Shown: positions 1 to 9,472, counted from the stretch's first letter. The stretch: DNA of 64,000 nt from Ketobacter sp964016105 (GCA_964016105.1 CAXHEX010000006.1:191004-255003); one strand, 5' to 3'. Made by a program: numbers and translations. The notes: generated from the sequence alone by a model not told the origin.

Positions 1-70
1 ACCGGAAAATGAGTTGCTGCGGCTGTACATCGATTCCATCAAAGCCTCTAGCAGGGGTATTGCACGATAA
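1..70 (+). CDS. lpxA: C-terminal end of LpxA (UDP-GlcNAc acyltransferase), cut by window edge
   Basis: The frame starting at base 2 reads ...LLRLYIDSIKASSRGIAR and stops with TAA at 68-70. The ending, a short helix followed by a basic RGxxR terminus, is how gammaproteobacterial LpxA proteins finish. LpxA catalyses the first acylation step of lipid A synthesis in the cytoplasm and normally sits directly upstream of lpxB. Only about 22 codons are visible, so the call rests on this C-terminal pattern plus the position before lpxB. Its stop codon also helps place the lpxB start. Confidence 0.6.
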   Translation, partial: PENELLRLYIDSIKASSRGIAR

Positions 71-71
71 A

Positions 72-1277
72 GTGGATACCCCAGTGCCCGATAGCCAAAC
101 GTCCCATTCCCCCCTCATAGCCATAGTGGCTGGAGAAATGTCCGGTGATCAATTGGGAGCCGGTCTGATTGAAGCCATTAAAAAGCGTTATCCCAATGCC
201 CGGTTTGTGGGGGTGGGAGGGCCTGCCATGATAAAAGCAGGCTGTGAGAGCCTGTTTCCCATGGATCGCTTAAGTGTTATGGGCATCTTTGCGGTGCTGG
301 GACGCCTGCGAGAACTTTTGGGCATCCGCAAGGCATTAAAGCGCCATTTTGTGGAACACAGACCCAATGTATTTATTGGTATTGATTCCCCGGACTTTAA
401 TTTGCCCCTGGCGGGCTTCTTAAAAAAACAGGGTATCAAAACTGTGCATTATGTGAGCCCCACAGTATGGGCTTGGCGACAAAAGCGGGTCTATAAAATT
501 CGCAGAGACGTGGATTTGATGTTGACACTGTTACCGTTCGAGGCGGATTTTTATAAACGTTTCGATGTTCCCGCCCGGTTTGTTGGCCATCCTTTTGCCA
601 CCACCATAGAACCTGATCTGGATCATTCCCGTGCCAAACGCTATTGGGGGTTTACCCCGGCAGATAAAGTGGTGGCGGTAATGCCCGGTAGCCGAGGTGG
701 TGAGTTGAAGTATATGGCACCATTATTTATAGATGTGGTGGATCAGATTAATGCCATGGAGCCCGGTTGCAAGTTTATTGTGCCATTGGCGAACCAACAA
801 CGGCGTCAACAGTTTGAAGCCCAGCTGGCCGAGCTGGATTACCCACTGCCTATTCAACTGGTGGATGGTCATGCCAGAGAAGTGATGGCGGCGGCTGACT
901 TTGTACTGGCAACTTCTGGCACAGTCACCCTGGAAGCCATGTTGTTGAAACGCCCCATGGTGGTAGCGTTTCGATGGGGCAACATTACCCATACCATCCT
1001 CTCACCCTTGGTCAAGAACAAGTACATTGCGCTACCCAACTTGTTAGCAGACGAAGAAATCGTACCTGAGTTTTTACAAAATCAGGCCACAACGGAAAAC
1101 ATCGTGCGGGCGTTGTTTGACTTAATGCGTGATCCCATGCGCTGCAACCAAATGCAAAAACAGTTTCAAGAGATACACCAGTTGCTAAACCAAAATGCCA
1201 GCGAGCAATCCGCCGAAGCGATTTCGCAATTGATGGAACCAGCCCAGGCCGATGGAAATCTAGTTAATGCAAACTGA
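72..1277 (+). CDS. lpxB: Lipid-A-disaccharide synthase LpxB
   Basis: This GT-B-fold glycosyltransferase joins UDP-2,3-diacylglucosamine and lipid X to make the lipid A disaccharide at the inner membrane. The family N-terminus is visible as IAIVAGEMSGDQLGAG, followed by FVGVGGPAM and, further on, FVGHPFA and MPGSRGGEL. The reading frame is open back to an ATG at base 9, but that start would overlap lpxA by about 60 bases and give an overlong N-terminus. The GTG at 72, just after the lpxA stop, gives 401 residues, near the usual 380-390. A GTG at 84 is also possible. The end overlaps rnhB by 11 bases, which implies an operon. Confidence 0.95.
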   Translation: MDTPVPDSQTSHSPLIAIVAGEMSGDQLGAGLIEAIKKRYPNARFVGVGGPAMIKAGCESLFPMDRLSVMGIFAVLGRLRELLGIRKALKRHFVEHRPNVFIGIDSPDFNLPLAGFLKKQGIKTVHYVSPTVWAWRQKRVYKIRRDVDLMLTLLPFEADFYKRFDVPARFVGHPFATTIEPDLDHSRAKRYWGFTPADKVVAVMPGSRGGELKYMAPLFIDVVDQINAMEPGCKFIVPLANQQRRQQFEAQLAELDYPLPIQLVDGHAREVMAAADFVLATSGTVTLEAMLLKRPMVVAFRWGNITHTILSPLVKNKYIALPNLLADEEIVPEFLQNQATTENIVRALFDLMRDPMRCNQMQKQFQEIHQLLNQNASEQSAEAISQLMEPAQADGNLVNAN

Positions 1278-1863
1278 ACTCTCTTTTTATCAGGGCCAGC
1301 TGTTGGCAGGTGTAGATGAAGTGGGCCGTGGACCCTTAGCCGGTGCGGTTGTGGCCGCCGCGGTTATATTAGATGCCAATAAGCCAATCCAAGGCTTAAC
1401 CGATTCTAAAAAACTCAGTGAAAAAAAACGCGATCAACTGTTTGATGTGATCAAACGTGATGCCAAAGCCTGGGCCATTGGTCGGGCCGAAGTGGAAGAA
1501 ATTGATGAGATCAATATTCTTCACGCCAGCATGTTGGCCATGAAGCGGGCGGTGGAACAACTGCAACCCCAAGCGGAGTTTGCTCTGGTTGATGGTAATC
1601 GTTGCCCCCAGCTGCCATGCCCCTGTGAAGCGGTGGTGAAAGGCGATCTTACAGAGGCCTGTATCAGTGCCGCGTCAATCCTGGCAAAAGTTACCCGGGA
1701 TCGCGAAATGGTGGAGCTGGATAAGCAGTACCCGGGCTATGGTCTAGCCAAGCACAAAGGTTACCCCACCAAAGCCCATATGGAGGCTTTGCAAAAGTTA
1801 GGTCCTTCTGACATTCACCGACGGTCATTTGCACCGGTTGCCAAATTGGTTAATACACTATGA
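1267..1863 (+). CDS. rnhB: Ribonuclease HII
   Basis: RNase HII cuts the RNA strand of RNA-DNA hybrids and starts removal of single ribonucleotides misincorporated into DNA. The 198-residue protein has the hallmark VDEVGRGPLAGAVVAAAVIL near residues 16-35, with catalytic Asp17-Glu18. It also has ALVDGN with the next acidic residue, and SAASILAKVTRD with another. Length is typical. The start overlaps the end of lpxB and the stop overlaps the dnaE start (ATGA), so lpxB-rnhB-dnaE is translationally coupled, the order known from other gammaproteobacteria. Confidence 0.96.
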   Translation: MQTELSFYQGQLLAGVDEVGRGPLAGAVVAAAVILDANKPIQGLTDSKKLSEKKRDQLFDVIKRDAKAWAIGRAEVEEIDEINILHASMLAMKRAVEQLQPQAEFALVDGNRCPQLPCPCEAVVKGDLTEACISAASILAKVTRDREMVELDKQYPGYGLAKHKGYPTKAHMEALQKLGPSDIHRRSFAPVAKLVNTL

Positions 1864-4800
1864 GTGCAGGTTTTGTTCACCTAAGAGTCCATTCAGAATT
1901 TTCGTTGGTGGATGGTTTGGTGCGTATAAAACCATTGGCATCCACCGTGGCCGAAATGAATATGCCCGCGGTGGCGCTTACGGATTTTTGCAATATGTTC
2001 GCCCAGGTGAAATTCCAGCGAGCCACCATGGGTGCAGGTATAAAACCCCTTTTTGGCGCGGATCTGTTAATAGAATCCACGGTGCCCGGCGAAGATCCGT
2101 CACAAATGGTTTTTCTGGCAAAAAGCCTGCAGGGCTATCGTAATCTAACTGAGCTGGTGTCAGAGGCCTATTTGCACGGGCAAAAATTAGGAAAAGCCAT
2201 TATCTCCCAGGCTTTTTTGCAGCAAAAAACCGAAGGCTTAATATGCCTGTCCGGGGGTAAAGAGGGTGACATTGGACGAGCCCTGCTCACCTCTAAACTG
2301 GATAAGGCGAAAGACGTTACTGAACATTATATGAAGTTGTTTCCCGATAGTTTTTATCTGGAATTGCAACGCACTTCCCGCCAGGACGACGAGACCTATT
2401 TACACCTGGCGGTGGATCTGGCAGCTCAGCTTGATTGCCCGGTGGTGGCCACCAATGACGTTCGATTTATTAAGCGCAGCGATTACGAAGCCCATGAAGT
2501 TCGAGTTTGTATTCATGAAGGCTGGACTCTGGAAGATCCGGCCCGTAAACAACGTTACAGCGAAGAACAATACCTAAAATCTCCGGAGGAAATGCTGGAG
2601 TTGTTTTCCGATATTCCAGAAGCCATTGAGAATACTCTGGAAATTGCCAAACGTTGTAGTTTCGAGATCCCTCTGGGTACCTATTATCTGCCGGATTATC
2701 CCGTACCTGAAGGCATGACCCTGGATGATTTTATTATTGCCGAATCGGAAAAAGGTTTAGAGGAACGACTGGAATTTCTATTCGATACCAGTGCGCCGGA
2801 TTTTGCTGAAATCCGTAAACCCTACGATGAGCGTCTTAAGGTGGAGCTGGACGTTATTATTCAAATGGGGTTCCCCGGCTACTTCCTTATCGTTGCGGAC
2901 TTTATTCAGTGGGCCAAAAACAACGGCGTGCCGGTAGGGCCGGGGCGGGGTTCCGGTGCTGGGTCTCTGGTGGCGTATGTGCTTAAGATTACTGATCTTG
3001 ATCCCCTGGAATACGACTTGCTGTTCGAACGTTTTCTTAACCCTGAGCGGGTATCCATGCCGGATTTTGACGTGGATTTCTGCATGGATGGCCGTGACCG
3101 GGTTATCGATTATGTGGCAGAAAAATACGGCCGAAATGCGGTGAGTCAGATCATCACCTTTGGCACCATGGCCGCGAAAGCAGTGGTGCGGGATGTGGGC
3201 CGGGTGCAGGGTCGCTCCTATGGTTTTGTGGATCGCATTGCCAAGCTGATTCCCTTTGAAGTGGGTATGACCCTCACCAAAGCCATGGAGCAGGAGCCGC
3301 AATTGCCGGAGTTGGCGGAGCGTGACGAAGAAGTTCGCGAGCTGTTGGACATGGCGTTGAAATTGGAAGGTATTACCCGAAACGTGGGTAAGCACGCCGG
3401 GGGTGTGGTGATCGCACCTTCCGCACTGACGGACTATGTGCCGCTGTATTGCGATGAAGAAGGCAACAACCTGGTTACCCAGTTTGATAAAGACGATGTG
3501 GAAGCGGCGGGGCTGGTTAAGTTCGACTTTTTGGGGCTGCGTACCCTTACCATCGTAGATTGGGCGTTAAAAACCATTAATCCCACCCTGGAAAAACAAG
3601 GGCTTGATCCAGTGGATATTGATCGCATTCCGTTGGACGATCGAGATTCATTTAAGCTATTACAGAACGCCGAGACCACAGCGGTATTCCAGTTGGAATC
3701 CCGTGGCATGAAAGATCTGATCAAGCGTTTAAAGCCCAGTAGTTTTGAAGATATTGTGGCATTGGTGGCGTTGTTTCGACCGGGCCCGTTGGGTTCGGGT
3801 ATGGTGGATGATTTTATTGCCCGTAAGCACGGCAAACAAAAAGTGGACTATCCTCACCCGGATTTGAAACCGGTTTTGGATACCACCTACGGAACCATTT
3901 TGTATCAAGAACAGGTTATGTTGATTCCCCAGGTGCTAGCGGATTTTACCCTGGGTGGTGCGGACTTGCTGCGTCGAGCCATGGGTAAGAAAAAAGCCGA
4001 TGTTATGGCGCAACAACGGGGCTTGTTTGTGGATGGCTGTTCCAAGAATGGCATTGATTCCAAACTCTCCACGGAAATCTTCGACACCATGGAAGAGTTC
4101 GCCAAGTACGGATTTAACAAATCCCACTCCGCTGCTTACGCGTTGGTTTCCTACCAAACAGCCTGGTTAAAAGCCCATTACCCCTCGGGCTTTATGGCGG
4201 CAGTGTTGTCGGCAGATATGCACAACACCGACAAAGTGGTGACCTTGATCGACGAGTGTCGTCGCATGCAACTCACCATTGTGTCTCCTGACGTGAATCT
4301 AAGCGGCTACAAATTTACCGTTAATGACCAAGGTCATATCGTCTATGGATTAGGCGCCATTAAAGGTTTGGGTGAAGGCCCCATTGAAGCCATTTTGGAA
4401 GCCCGTAGCGGTCAGTCGCCATTTAAAAACCTATTTGAATTTTGTCGTCGAGTGGATTTGAAAAAGCTCAACCGCCGTTCCATGGAAGCGCTCATTCGCG
4501 CCGGGGCGTTAGATAAAATGGGCCCCGATCGAGCCACGCTCATGGCCAGCTTGTCTGAAGCCATGCGCTATGCAGAGCAAGAAAATAAAAATAAAGATAT
4601 TGGCATCATGGATATGTTTGGCGCGGCAGACGAAGAGGAACAGCCCGAGCTGGAGTGGACTAAGGTTAAACCCTGGAGCGATGATGAGCGTTTAAACGGG
4701 GAAAAAGATACTCTGGGTTTGTATCTAACCGGGCACCCCATTGATCAATACCTCAATGAAATCGCCCATTTTGTTTCCTCCCGCATAGCGGATGTAAAAC

Positions 4801-5327
4801 CGGGAGCGGGTAAAGACAGCCGTACCATTGTTGCCGGTTTGGTTATCGCTCAGCGAGTGATGAAAAACAAGCGCGGCGACAAGATGGCCTTCCTCACCTT
4901 GGATGACAAAAGCGGTCGATTGGAAGTGTCCATTTTTTCCGACACTTACGAAGAATACAAAGACCTACTGATTAAAGATGCCGTGCTGGTGGTGGAAGGT
5001 GAAGTTAGCGTAGATGATTACTCTGGCGGCCTTAAAATGGTCACCCGAAGAGTGTTTGATATTGGCCAGGCCCGTGAAAACTACGCCCGTTTAGTGAGTT
5101 TGCAAATTGAACAAGATAACGTAGGTGACAACTTTGCTGCGCGTCTTCAATCGGTATTGCAACCCTTTAAGGAAGGCAGCTGCAGGGTTCGAATTCAATA
5201 TGGCAGAGATGGTGCCCAAGGCCGGCTTTACCTGGGGGATGACTGGCTGGTTTCGCCCAAGGTGGAGCTGATAAAACAATTAGAGCAGCTTTGTGGCGAA
5301 ACCGCGTTGAGTGTTCACTACCGATAA
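1860..5327 (+). CDS. dnaE: DNA polymerase III alpha subunit
   Basis: This is the catalytic subunit of the replicative polymerase. At 1155 residues it has the normal proteobacterial DnaE1 length. The N-terminal PHP domain begins with FVHLRVHSEFSLVDGL. The polymerase active site PDFDVDFCMDGRD lies around residues 401-413 and carries the metal-binding aspartates. GPGRGSGAGSLVAY and a C-terminal OB-fold (TIVAGLVIAQRVMKNKRGD) are also present. It overlaps rnhB by four bases. About 106 bases separate it from accA, in the same direction. No truncation or frameshift is seen. Confidence 0.98.
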   Translation: MSAGFVHLRVHSEFSLVDGLVRIKPLASTVAEMNMPAVALTDFCNMFAQVKFQRATMGAGIKPLFGADLLIESTVPGEDPSQMVFLAKSLQGYRNLTELVSEAYLHGQKLGKAIISQAFLQQKTEGLICLSGGKEGDIGRALLTSKLDKAKDVTEHYMKLFPDSFYLELQRTSRQDDETYLHLAVDLAAQLDCPVVATNDVRFIKRSDYEAHEVRVCIHEGWTLEDPARKQRYSEEQYLKSPEEMLELFSDIPEAIENTLEIAKRCSFEIPLGTYYLPDYPVPEGMTLDDFIIAESEKGLEERLEFLFDTSAPDFAEIRKPYDERLKVELDVIIQMGFPGYFLIVADFIQWAKNNGVPVGPGRGSGAGSLVAYVLKITDLDPLEYDLLFERFLNPERVSMPDFDVDFCMDGRDRVIDYVAEKYGRNAVSQIITFGTMAAKAVVRDVGRVQGRSYGFVDRIAKLIPFEVGMTLTKAMEQEPQLPELAERDEEVRELLDMALKLEGITRNVGKHAGGVVIAPSALTDYVPLYCDEEGNNLVTQFDKDDVEAAGLVKFDFLGLRTLTIVDWALKTINPTLEKQGLDPVDIDRIPLDDRDSFKLLQNAETTAVFQLESRGMKDLIKRLKPSSFEDIVALVALFRPGPLGSGMVDDFIARKHGKQKVDYPHPDLKPVLDTTYGTILYQEQVMLIPQVLADFTLGGADLLRRAMGKKKADVMAQQRGLFVDGCSKNGIDSKLSTEIFDTMEEFAKYGFNKSHSAAYALVSYQTAWLKAHYPSGFMAAVLSADMHNTDKVVTLIDECRRMQLTIVSPDVNLSGYKFTVNDQGHIVYGLGAIKGLGEGPIEAILEARSGQSPFKNLFEFCRRVDLKKLNRRSMEALIRAGALDKMGPDRATLMASLSEAMRYAEQENKNKDIGIMDMFGAADEEEQPELEWTKVKPWSDDERLNGEKDTLGLYLTGHPIDQYLNEIAHFVSSRIADVKPGAGKDSRTIVAGLVIAQRVMKNKRGDKMAFLTLDDKSGRLEVSIFSDTYEEYKDLLIKDAVLVVEGEVSVDDYSGGLKMVTRRVFDIGQARENYARLVSLQIEQDNVGDNFAARLQSVLQPFKEGSCRVRIQYGRDGAQGRLYLGDDWLVSPKVELIKQLEQLCGETALSVHYR

Positions 5328-5433
5328 CATTTTGCCACAAAATTGCGAAAGTGGAGGGCTGCCACAGCTCGACAGCTCAACTCCATTAACGTAAGGTATG
5401 GCTAAAAATTATTAAAAGCAGGATTACCTATTT

Positions 5434-6387
5434 ATGAACCCGAACTATTTGGATTTCGAACAACCCATCGCAGAACTGGAATCCAAGATTGATGAACTGG
5501 GTACCATGCAGGGAGGCGAGTCGCTGAATATCAGCGAAGAAGTTTCCTTACTCAGAGAAAAAAGTTTGTCTCTTACTGAATCCATTTTTTCGGATTTATC
5601 CTCCTGGCAAATTGCGCAGTTGGCGCGCCATCCCCAGCGACCTTATACCTTGGATTATATCGATCGTATCTTCAGCGATTTTGATGAACTTCATGGCGAC
5701 CGAACCTTTGGTGATGATAAAGCCATTGTGGGGGGGGTGGCCCGATTGGACGGACGTCCGGTAATGGTTATAGGTCATCAAAAAGGTCGTGATGTTAAAG
5801 AAAAAGTGCGCCGTAACTTTGGTATGCCTCAGCCTGAAGGATACCGAAAAGCCATGCGTTTAATGCAAATGGCTGAGCGTTTTAAAATGCCGCTACTTAC
5901 ATTTATTGATACCCCTGGAGCCTATCCTGGTATCGAAGCAGAGGAGCGGGGCCAGAGCGAGGCCATTGCCCGTAATTTGGCGGTCTTGGCGAGCTTGAAA
6001 ACTCCGATTATCTCCACCGTCATTGGTGAGGGCGGCTCCGGTGGTGCATTGGCCATTGGCGTTTGTGATCATCTTCAGATGCTGCAGTACAGCACCTATG
6101 CGGTTATCTCGCCAGAAGGTTGTGCGTCCATATTGTGGAAAACCGCTGAGCACGCATCGGAAGCTGCGGAAGCCATGGGGATTACTGCTGGCCGATTAAA
6201 CGAGCTGGGTTTGGTGGATTTGGTTATTCCTGAGCCCCTTGGTGGTGCTCACCGTGATCATGATGCCATTGCTGATGCCTTGAAAGCATCACTGATCGAA
6301 CACCTGGAACGGCTCAGCCAAAAAGACGAAGCCACGCTAATGGAAGAACGTTATAAGCGGCTTATGAGTTACGGCTACAACGGATAG
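5434..6387 (+). CDS. accA: Acetyl-CoA carboxylase carboxyltransferase subunit alpha
   Basis: AccA pairs with AccD to transfer the carboxyl group from biotin to acetyl-CoA, giving malonyl-CoA, the first committed step of fatty acid synthesis. The 317-residue protein begins NYLDFEQPIAELESKIDEL, typical of the family. It contains the crotonase-like core FIDTPGAYPGIEAEERGQSE and the glycine-rich GEGGSGGALAIG that forms the acyl-CoA oxyanion pocket. Position after dnaE is conserved in many gammaproteobacteria. Confidence 0.98.
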   Translation: MNPNYLDFEQPIAELESKIDELGTMQGGESLNISEEVSLLREKSLSLTESIFSDLSSWQIAQLARHPQRPYTLDYIDRIFSDFDELHGDRTFGDDKAIVGGVARLDGRPVMVIGHQKGRDVKEKVRRNFGMPQPEGYRKAMRLMQMAERFKMPLLTFIDTPGAYPGIEAEERGQSEAIARNLAVLASLKTPIISTVIGEGGSGGALAIGVCDHLQMLQYSTYAVISPEGCASILWKTAEHASEAAEAMGITAGRLNELGLVDLVIPEPLGGAHRDHDAIADALKASLIEHLERLSQKDEATLMEERYKRLMSYGYNG

Positions 6388-6402
6388 TAACGGATAGTTT
6401 TT

Positions 6403-7188
6403 TTGGAGTTACTCATCTATCCATTCCTGGGGGTGTTTGCGGGCTTGATCGCCGGGCTCCTGGGGGTGGGCGGTGGCATTATCACAGTGCCAGTGCTGAT
6501 CTACGTGTTTTCCAATCAACACTTCTCGCCTGAGGTGCTTACCCACATGGCTGTGGGCACTTCTCTTGCCACCATCATTCTTACCTCTTTTGGTTCTGTC
6601 TACCAACACCACCAGAAAGGCGCCGTTAATTGGCCTATCTTACGCTGGTACGCCATAGGCTTGGTGCTGGGGGCGCTGGCGGGAGCTAAGTTGGCGGATC
6701 TGATTCAGGGTAGGGTGCTGCAGGTTTTATTTGGTGGTTTTGCGGTCATCATTGCTTTGCAAATGGCCGCGGATATTAAGCCTAAACCCAGTCGAACACT
6801 GCCTTCTGGGCCGGGACTGTTGACTGTGGGTGGTGCCATTGGGACCATCTCAGCCATCTTTGGTATTGGCGGTGGTTCCCTGAGTGTGCCTTTTCTAACC
6901 TGGTGCAATGTAAAAATGCAGCAGGCGGTGGCCACTTCTGCGGCAGGAGGCATGCCCATCGCGGTGGCGGGCGCATTGGGGTTCGTTCTCACTGGTTTGG
7001 ATGAAGCGAGCTTGCCGGAATACAGTGTGGGGTATATTTACATTCCCGCAGTGTTAGGGATCGCTGCCACCAGCGTTCCTTTTGCTCGGGGTGGTGCTAA
7101 TCTTGCCCATCGGTTGCCCGCCGCCGCCCTTAAAAAGGTGTTCTCGGCCCTGTTGGTTTTGGTGGGTATAAAACTGTTGCTGGGTTAG
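6403..7188 (+). CDS. TauE/SafE-family membrane permease
   Basis: The 261-residue hydrophobic protein has about eight predicted membrane segments and two copies of the family's glycine-rich signature: GLIAGLLGVGGGIITVPVL near the N-terminus and ISAIFGIGGGSLSVPFL in the second half. TauE/SafE proteins are thought to export sulfite, sulfoacetate or related organosulfur anions, but the substrate cannot be read from sequence. The likely start is a TTG 15 bases after accA, because no ATG precedes the first membrane segment. That close spacing suggests read-through from accA. Confidence 0.85.
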   Translation: MELLIYPFLGVFAGLIAGLLGVGGGIITVPVLIYVFSNQHFSPEVLTHMAVGTSLATIILTSFGSVYQHHQKGAVNWPILRWYAIGLVLGALAGAKLADLIQGRVLQVLFGGFAVIIALQMAADIKPKPSRTLPSGPGLLTVGGAIGTISAIFGIGGGSLSVPFLTWCNVKMQQAVATSAAGGMPIAVAGALGFVLTGLDEASLPEYSVGYIYIPAVLGIAATSVPFARGGANLAHRLPAAALKKVFSALLVLVGIKLLLG

Positions 7189-7287
7189 CGGTTGCCTTAA
7201 AAATTAAAAGATCGTCACACAGCATCACACTTTTTGTCATATGATACGCCCCAATCTCCCATCGACATTCAAACCAAGGATTACTCC

Positions 7288-7965
7288 ATGAAACAATTTA
7301 TTGTTGTTTTGTCCGTGGCCATTGGCCTCACTGCCTGCGCCAGCAACCAGGTGATCGATTTAGTCCAAGGCAGTGACGATGCCACTGCTTTGATCCAGTC
7401 CTCGGAAACCGTTGCCTTCAAATATATTGATGATGAACCGGTGAAATCGGAATTTATTGGCCAACAGTATGTTTATCGTGTGGCACCGGGCCGCCACACG
7501 GTGCTGTTGGAGTATTCTGACTTATTTGAACTCAATGCCGATGAACACGACAAGTTGGTGTCACGGCCCGCAAAAGTTACTTTCGAAGCTGAGCGGGGAG
7601 AGCGTTATCAAATTGCCCATGACCCCCAGCCCAACCGTAAACAGGCGCAGGAATTTGCTGAAAAGCCTGACTTTTGGGTAATGAATGTCAGCAGTGGAAA
7701 GAAGGTGGAATCATTGGTGGAGCTAAGTCGCCCGCGCACTTTTCTTACCCAGTTGCGCTCATCCATGACACCTGAATACGAGTTTGAAAGTGATCGTGTG
7801 GCGTCTTCAAACGTTGCTAGCGAACAACTTGCTGAAGCTGGCTCCACATCGAACCCATCATCAGCTCCAAAAACACCGTTCTTGGAATCTTTACAGCAGC
7901 TATGGCAAAGCGCTCCCCAGGCCGAGCGGGACGCCTTTTTGCGTTGGGTAAAAGACAACCAATAA
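7288..7965 (+). CDS. DUF2057 (YccT-like) lipoprotein
   Basis: The chosen ATG at 7288 follows an AAGGA ribosome site at 7276-7280 and gives a clean lipoprotein signal: MKQFIVVLSVAIGLTAC, with lipobox Leu-Thr-Ala-Cys at residue 17. An in-frame upstream start at 7234 would bury this signal. The mature 209-residue part has a pattern like the DUF2057/YccT family (beta-rich, with a VAPGRHTVLLEYSDLF segment, then a PAKVTFEAERGERYQI strand). The family's role is poorly known; E. coli YccT affects curli formation. The C-terminal 60 residues (Ser/Ala/Pro-rich linker, then a helix ending FLRWVKDNQ) look lineage-specific. Confidence 0.75.
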   Translation: MKQFIVVLSVAIGLTACASNQVIDLVQGSDDATALIQSSETVAFKYIDDEPVKSEFIGQQYVYRVAPGRHTVLLEYSDLFELNADEHDKLVSRPAKVTFEAERGERYQIAHDPQPNRKQAQEFAEKPDFWVMNVSSGKKVESLVELSRPRTFLTQLRSSMTPEYEFESDRVASSNVASEQLAEAGSTSNPSSAPKTPFLESLQQLWQSAPQAERDAFLRWVKDNQ

Positions 7966-8375
7966 GCAGCTCTCTCCGTAATACTTTGGTCTAACTGATC
8001 TCTAAGGTGCACCATTTTTGTAACTTTTTATTAAAGTGTGGAAAAAGCGATCAAATTTGGTGCGTTTGACCTGGGAATTTCACAATCTTGCCATATAATC
8101 TTCATTGTCCTGGTGTTCTATTTACAGGATATATTGAAAGAAAAACTTGAAGGTATGAATTTAAGTTGAGGAAACTGTTGGCAAAAAAGAATATTCACAA
8201 CGCTAGGCTGTTTAAGTAATTTAAAGTCAGTAACTTAACGTGGTGTGTTCAAAATTTGCTCTAATAGTTTCACTGAAATCATCTATGTGTCACAAAATTG
8301 TAATAAAGCACATTCATACTTCGCCCCGTTTGTAAGCCGACAATTGTAAAAACTCGGATCCCTTAGGAGAGAAAA
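7966..8375 (+). other. 410-base intergenic region upstream of the porin
   Basis: AT-rich and without a supportable gene. It holds a consensus TATAAT at 8094-8099 with only a poor -35 at normal spacing (TTGACC at 8066-8071 is 22 bases away). It also holds the Pho-box-like site described separately at 8287-8320. A strong ribosome site, TTAGGAGAG, lies at 8362-8370 just before the porin ATG. A long leader of this type is common for abundant outer-membrane proteins controlled by several inputs. Confidence 0.6.
8287..8320 (+). promoter_or_regulatory. Putative PhoB-dependent promoter of the porin gene
   Basis: Bases 8287-8304 read GTGTCAC-AAAA-TTGTAAT, two 7-base half-sites separated by four A's. 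This matches the Pho box layout (CTGTCAT-N4-CTGTCAT) at about 10 of 14 half-site positions. Exactly ten bases later a -10-like CATACT lies at 8315-8320, the spacing expected when PhoB replaces the -35 element. It is 56 bases before the porin start codon. Single weak sites like this do arise by chance. Confidence 0.4.
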
Positions 8376-9353
8376 ATGAAAGTTAAACTGCTTCCCTTAG
8401 CTATTGGTGCTGCTATTGCTATGCCTGGTGTTGCCTTGGCAGATGGCCCCACTGTATACGGAAAAATGAACGTTACTTATGAATATGTAACTTTGGATAA
8501 TGGCACCACTGATGCTTCCAATGGTGAGCTGAACAGCAATGCTTCACGAATTGGTTTTAAAGGTTCCGAAGACATCAACAGCAGTCTGACTGCCTTCTAC
8601 CAAGCTGAATATCAGATTTCCGTGGATGGTGATTCCAGTACTTTCAGCCAGCGCGATATCTTTGTTGGTTTGAAAGGCGGCTGGGGTGCCGTTAAAGCCG
8701 GTAAGTTCGATTCTCCCTTGAAGAAGTCCCAGGGTAAGATCGATATGTTCAACGACTTACAGTTTGGCGACATCAAGAACGTGATTGTGGGTGAAGAGCG
8801 AATTGGCGACACGGTTCAATACAGTACGCCTACCATGGGTGGTATTACTGCAAACTTAGCTATCCAATCTGATGAAGAAAACAGTGTTGATGGTGGAGGT
8901 TCTCCAACCGAAGAAGGTATTTCTGCTTCAGCTGTTTACGATACTGATATGATTTTCGCTTCTGTTGCAATGGATACCAGCGTTGATGGTTGGGATGCTA
9001 CCCGCTTGACTGTTATCGGTAAGATGGAAGGTTTCCAGGTTGGTTTGTTGTATCAAACTGCTGAAGAAGCCGTTGACGGTGCTGCTGATGAACAAGACGG
9101 CTATATCTTAAGTGCCAGCGCAAAAGTTGGCGGTAGCAACAAAGTTTACGCTCAGTATGGTTATTCAGAGACTGACAAAACTGATACGACTACCGACGAA
9201 GTTACCCAGTTCGGTGTAGGTGCGTCTCACTCACTGAGCAAGCAAACTAAACTGTTCGCTCACTACCTGATGATAGAAGAAGAGAACAGTGTAGCAGGCA
9301 GTCAGACCGATGAATATTCTACTTTAGCTCTAGGTGTTGAGCACAAGTTCTAA
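8376..9353 (+). CDS. Gram-negative general porin (outer membrane beta-barrel)
   Basis: The 325-residue protein starts with a Sec signal peptide, MKVKLLPLAIGAAIAMPGVALA, followed by GPTVYGKMNVTYEYV, the usual first strand of general (Porin_4-type) porins. Alternating beta strands run throughout, including the early family segment SRIGFKGSEDINSSLTAFYQ. The last residue is Phe (ALGVEHKF), the recognition signal for the BAM assembly machine. It should form a trimeric diffusion channel in the outer membrane. It stands alone, with a Rho-independent terminator after it. If the upstream Pho box is real, it would be induced by phosphate limitation. Confidence 0.92.
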   Translation: MKVKLLPLAIGAAIAMPGVALADGPTVYGKMNVTYEYVTLDNGTTDASNGELNSNASRIGFKGSEDINSSLTAFYQAEYQISVDGDSSTFSQRDIFVGLKGGWGAVKAGKFDSPLKKSQGKIDMFNDLQFGDIKNVIVGEERIGDTVQYSTPTMGGITANLAIQSDEENSVDGGGSPTEEGISASAVYDTDMIFASVAMDTSVDGWDATRLTVIGKMEGFQVGLLYQTAEEAVDGAADEQDGYILSASAKVGGSNKVYAQYGYSETDKTDTTTDEVTQFGVGASHSLSKQTKLFAHYLMIEEENSVAGSQTDEYSTLALGVEHKF

Positions 9354-9383
9354 GGTTTAGATTTAATCTAAGCTGATGGAATT

Positions 9384-9417
9384 AAAACGCCAGCAAGCTA
9401 ATTGCTGGCGTTTTTTT
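9384..9417 (+). terminator. Rho-independent terminator of the porin gene
   Basis: CGCCAGCAA (9388-9396) pairs perfectly with TTGCTGGCG (9402-9410) around a five-base loop and is followed by seven T's. Flanking A and T runs extend the stem. It begins about 30 bases after the porin stop. Confidence 0.93.
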
Positions 9418-9445
9418 ATGTCTGTTTTTCATCTGTTCTGCGCAA

Positions 9446-9472
9446 TAAAAAAGGCGGCCAATTGGCCGCCTT
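9446..9472 (-). terminator. Rho-independent terminator of the fabA-fabB operon
   Basis: AAGGCGGCCAATTGGCCGCC is part of a perfect 22-base palindrome at 9451-9472. Read on the minus strand it is followed by a T run (A's at 9447-9452), placing it about 28 bases beyond the fabB stop. Confidence 0.85.

Noticed and set aside
9..71. ATG at base 9 as the lpxB start
   Set aside because: It would overlap the LpxA C-terminus by about 60 bases and give an N-terminal extension not seen in the family; GTG 72 fits better.
8066..8099. TTGACC and TATAAT as a sigma-70 promoter for the porin
   Set aside because: The 22-base spacing is too long for a standard promoter, so I list only the -10 as a note.
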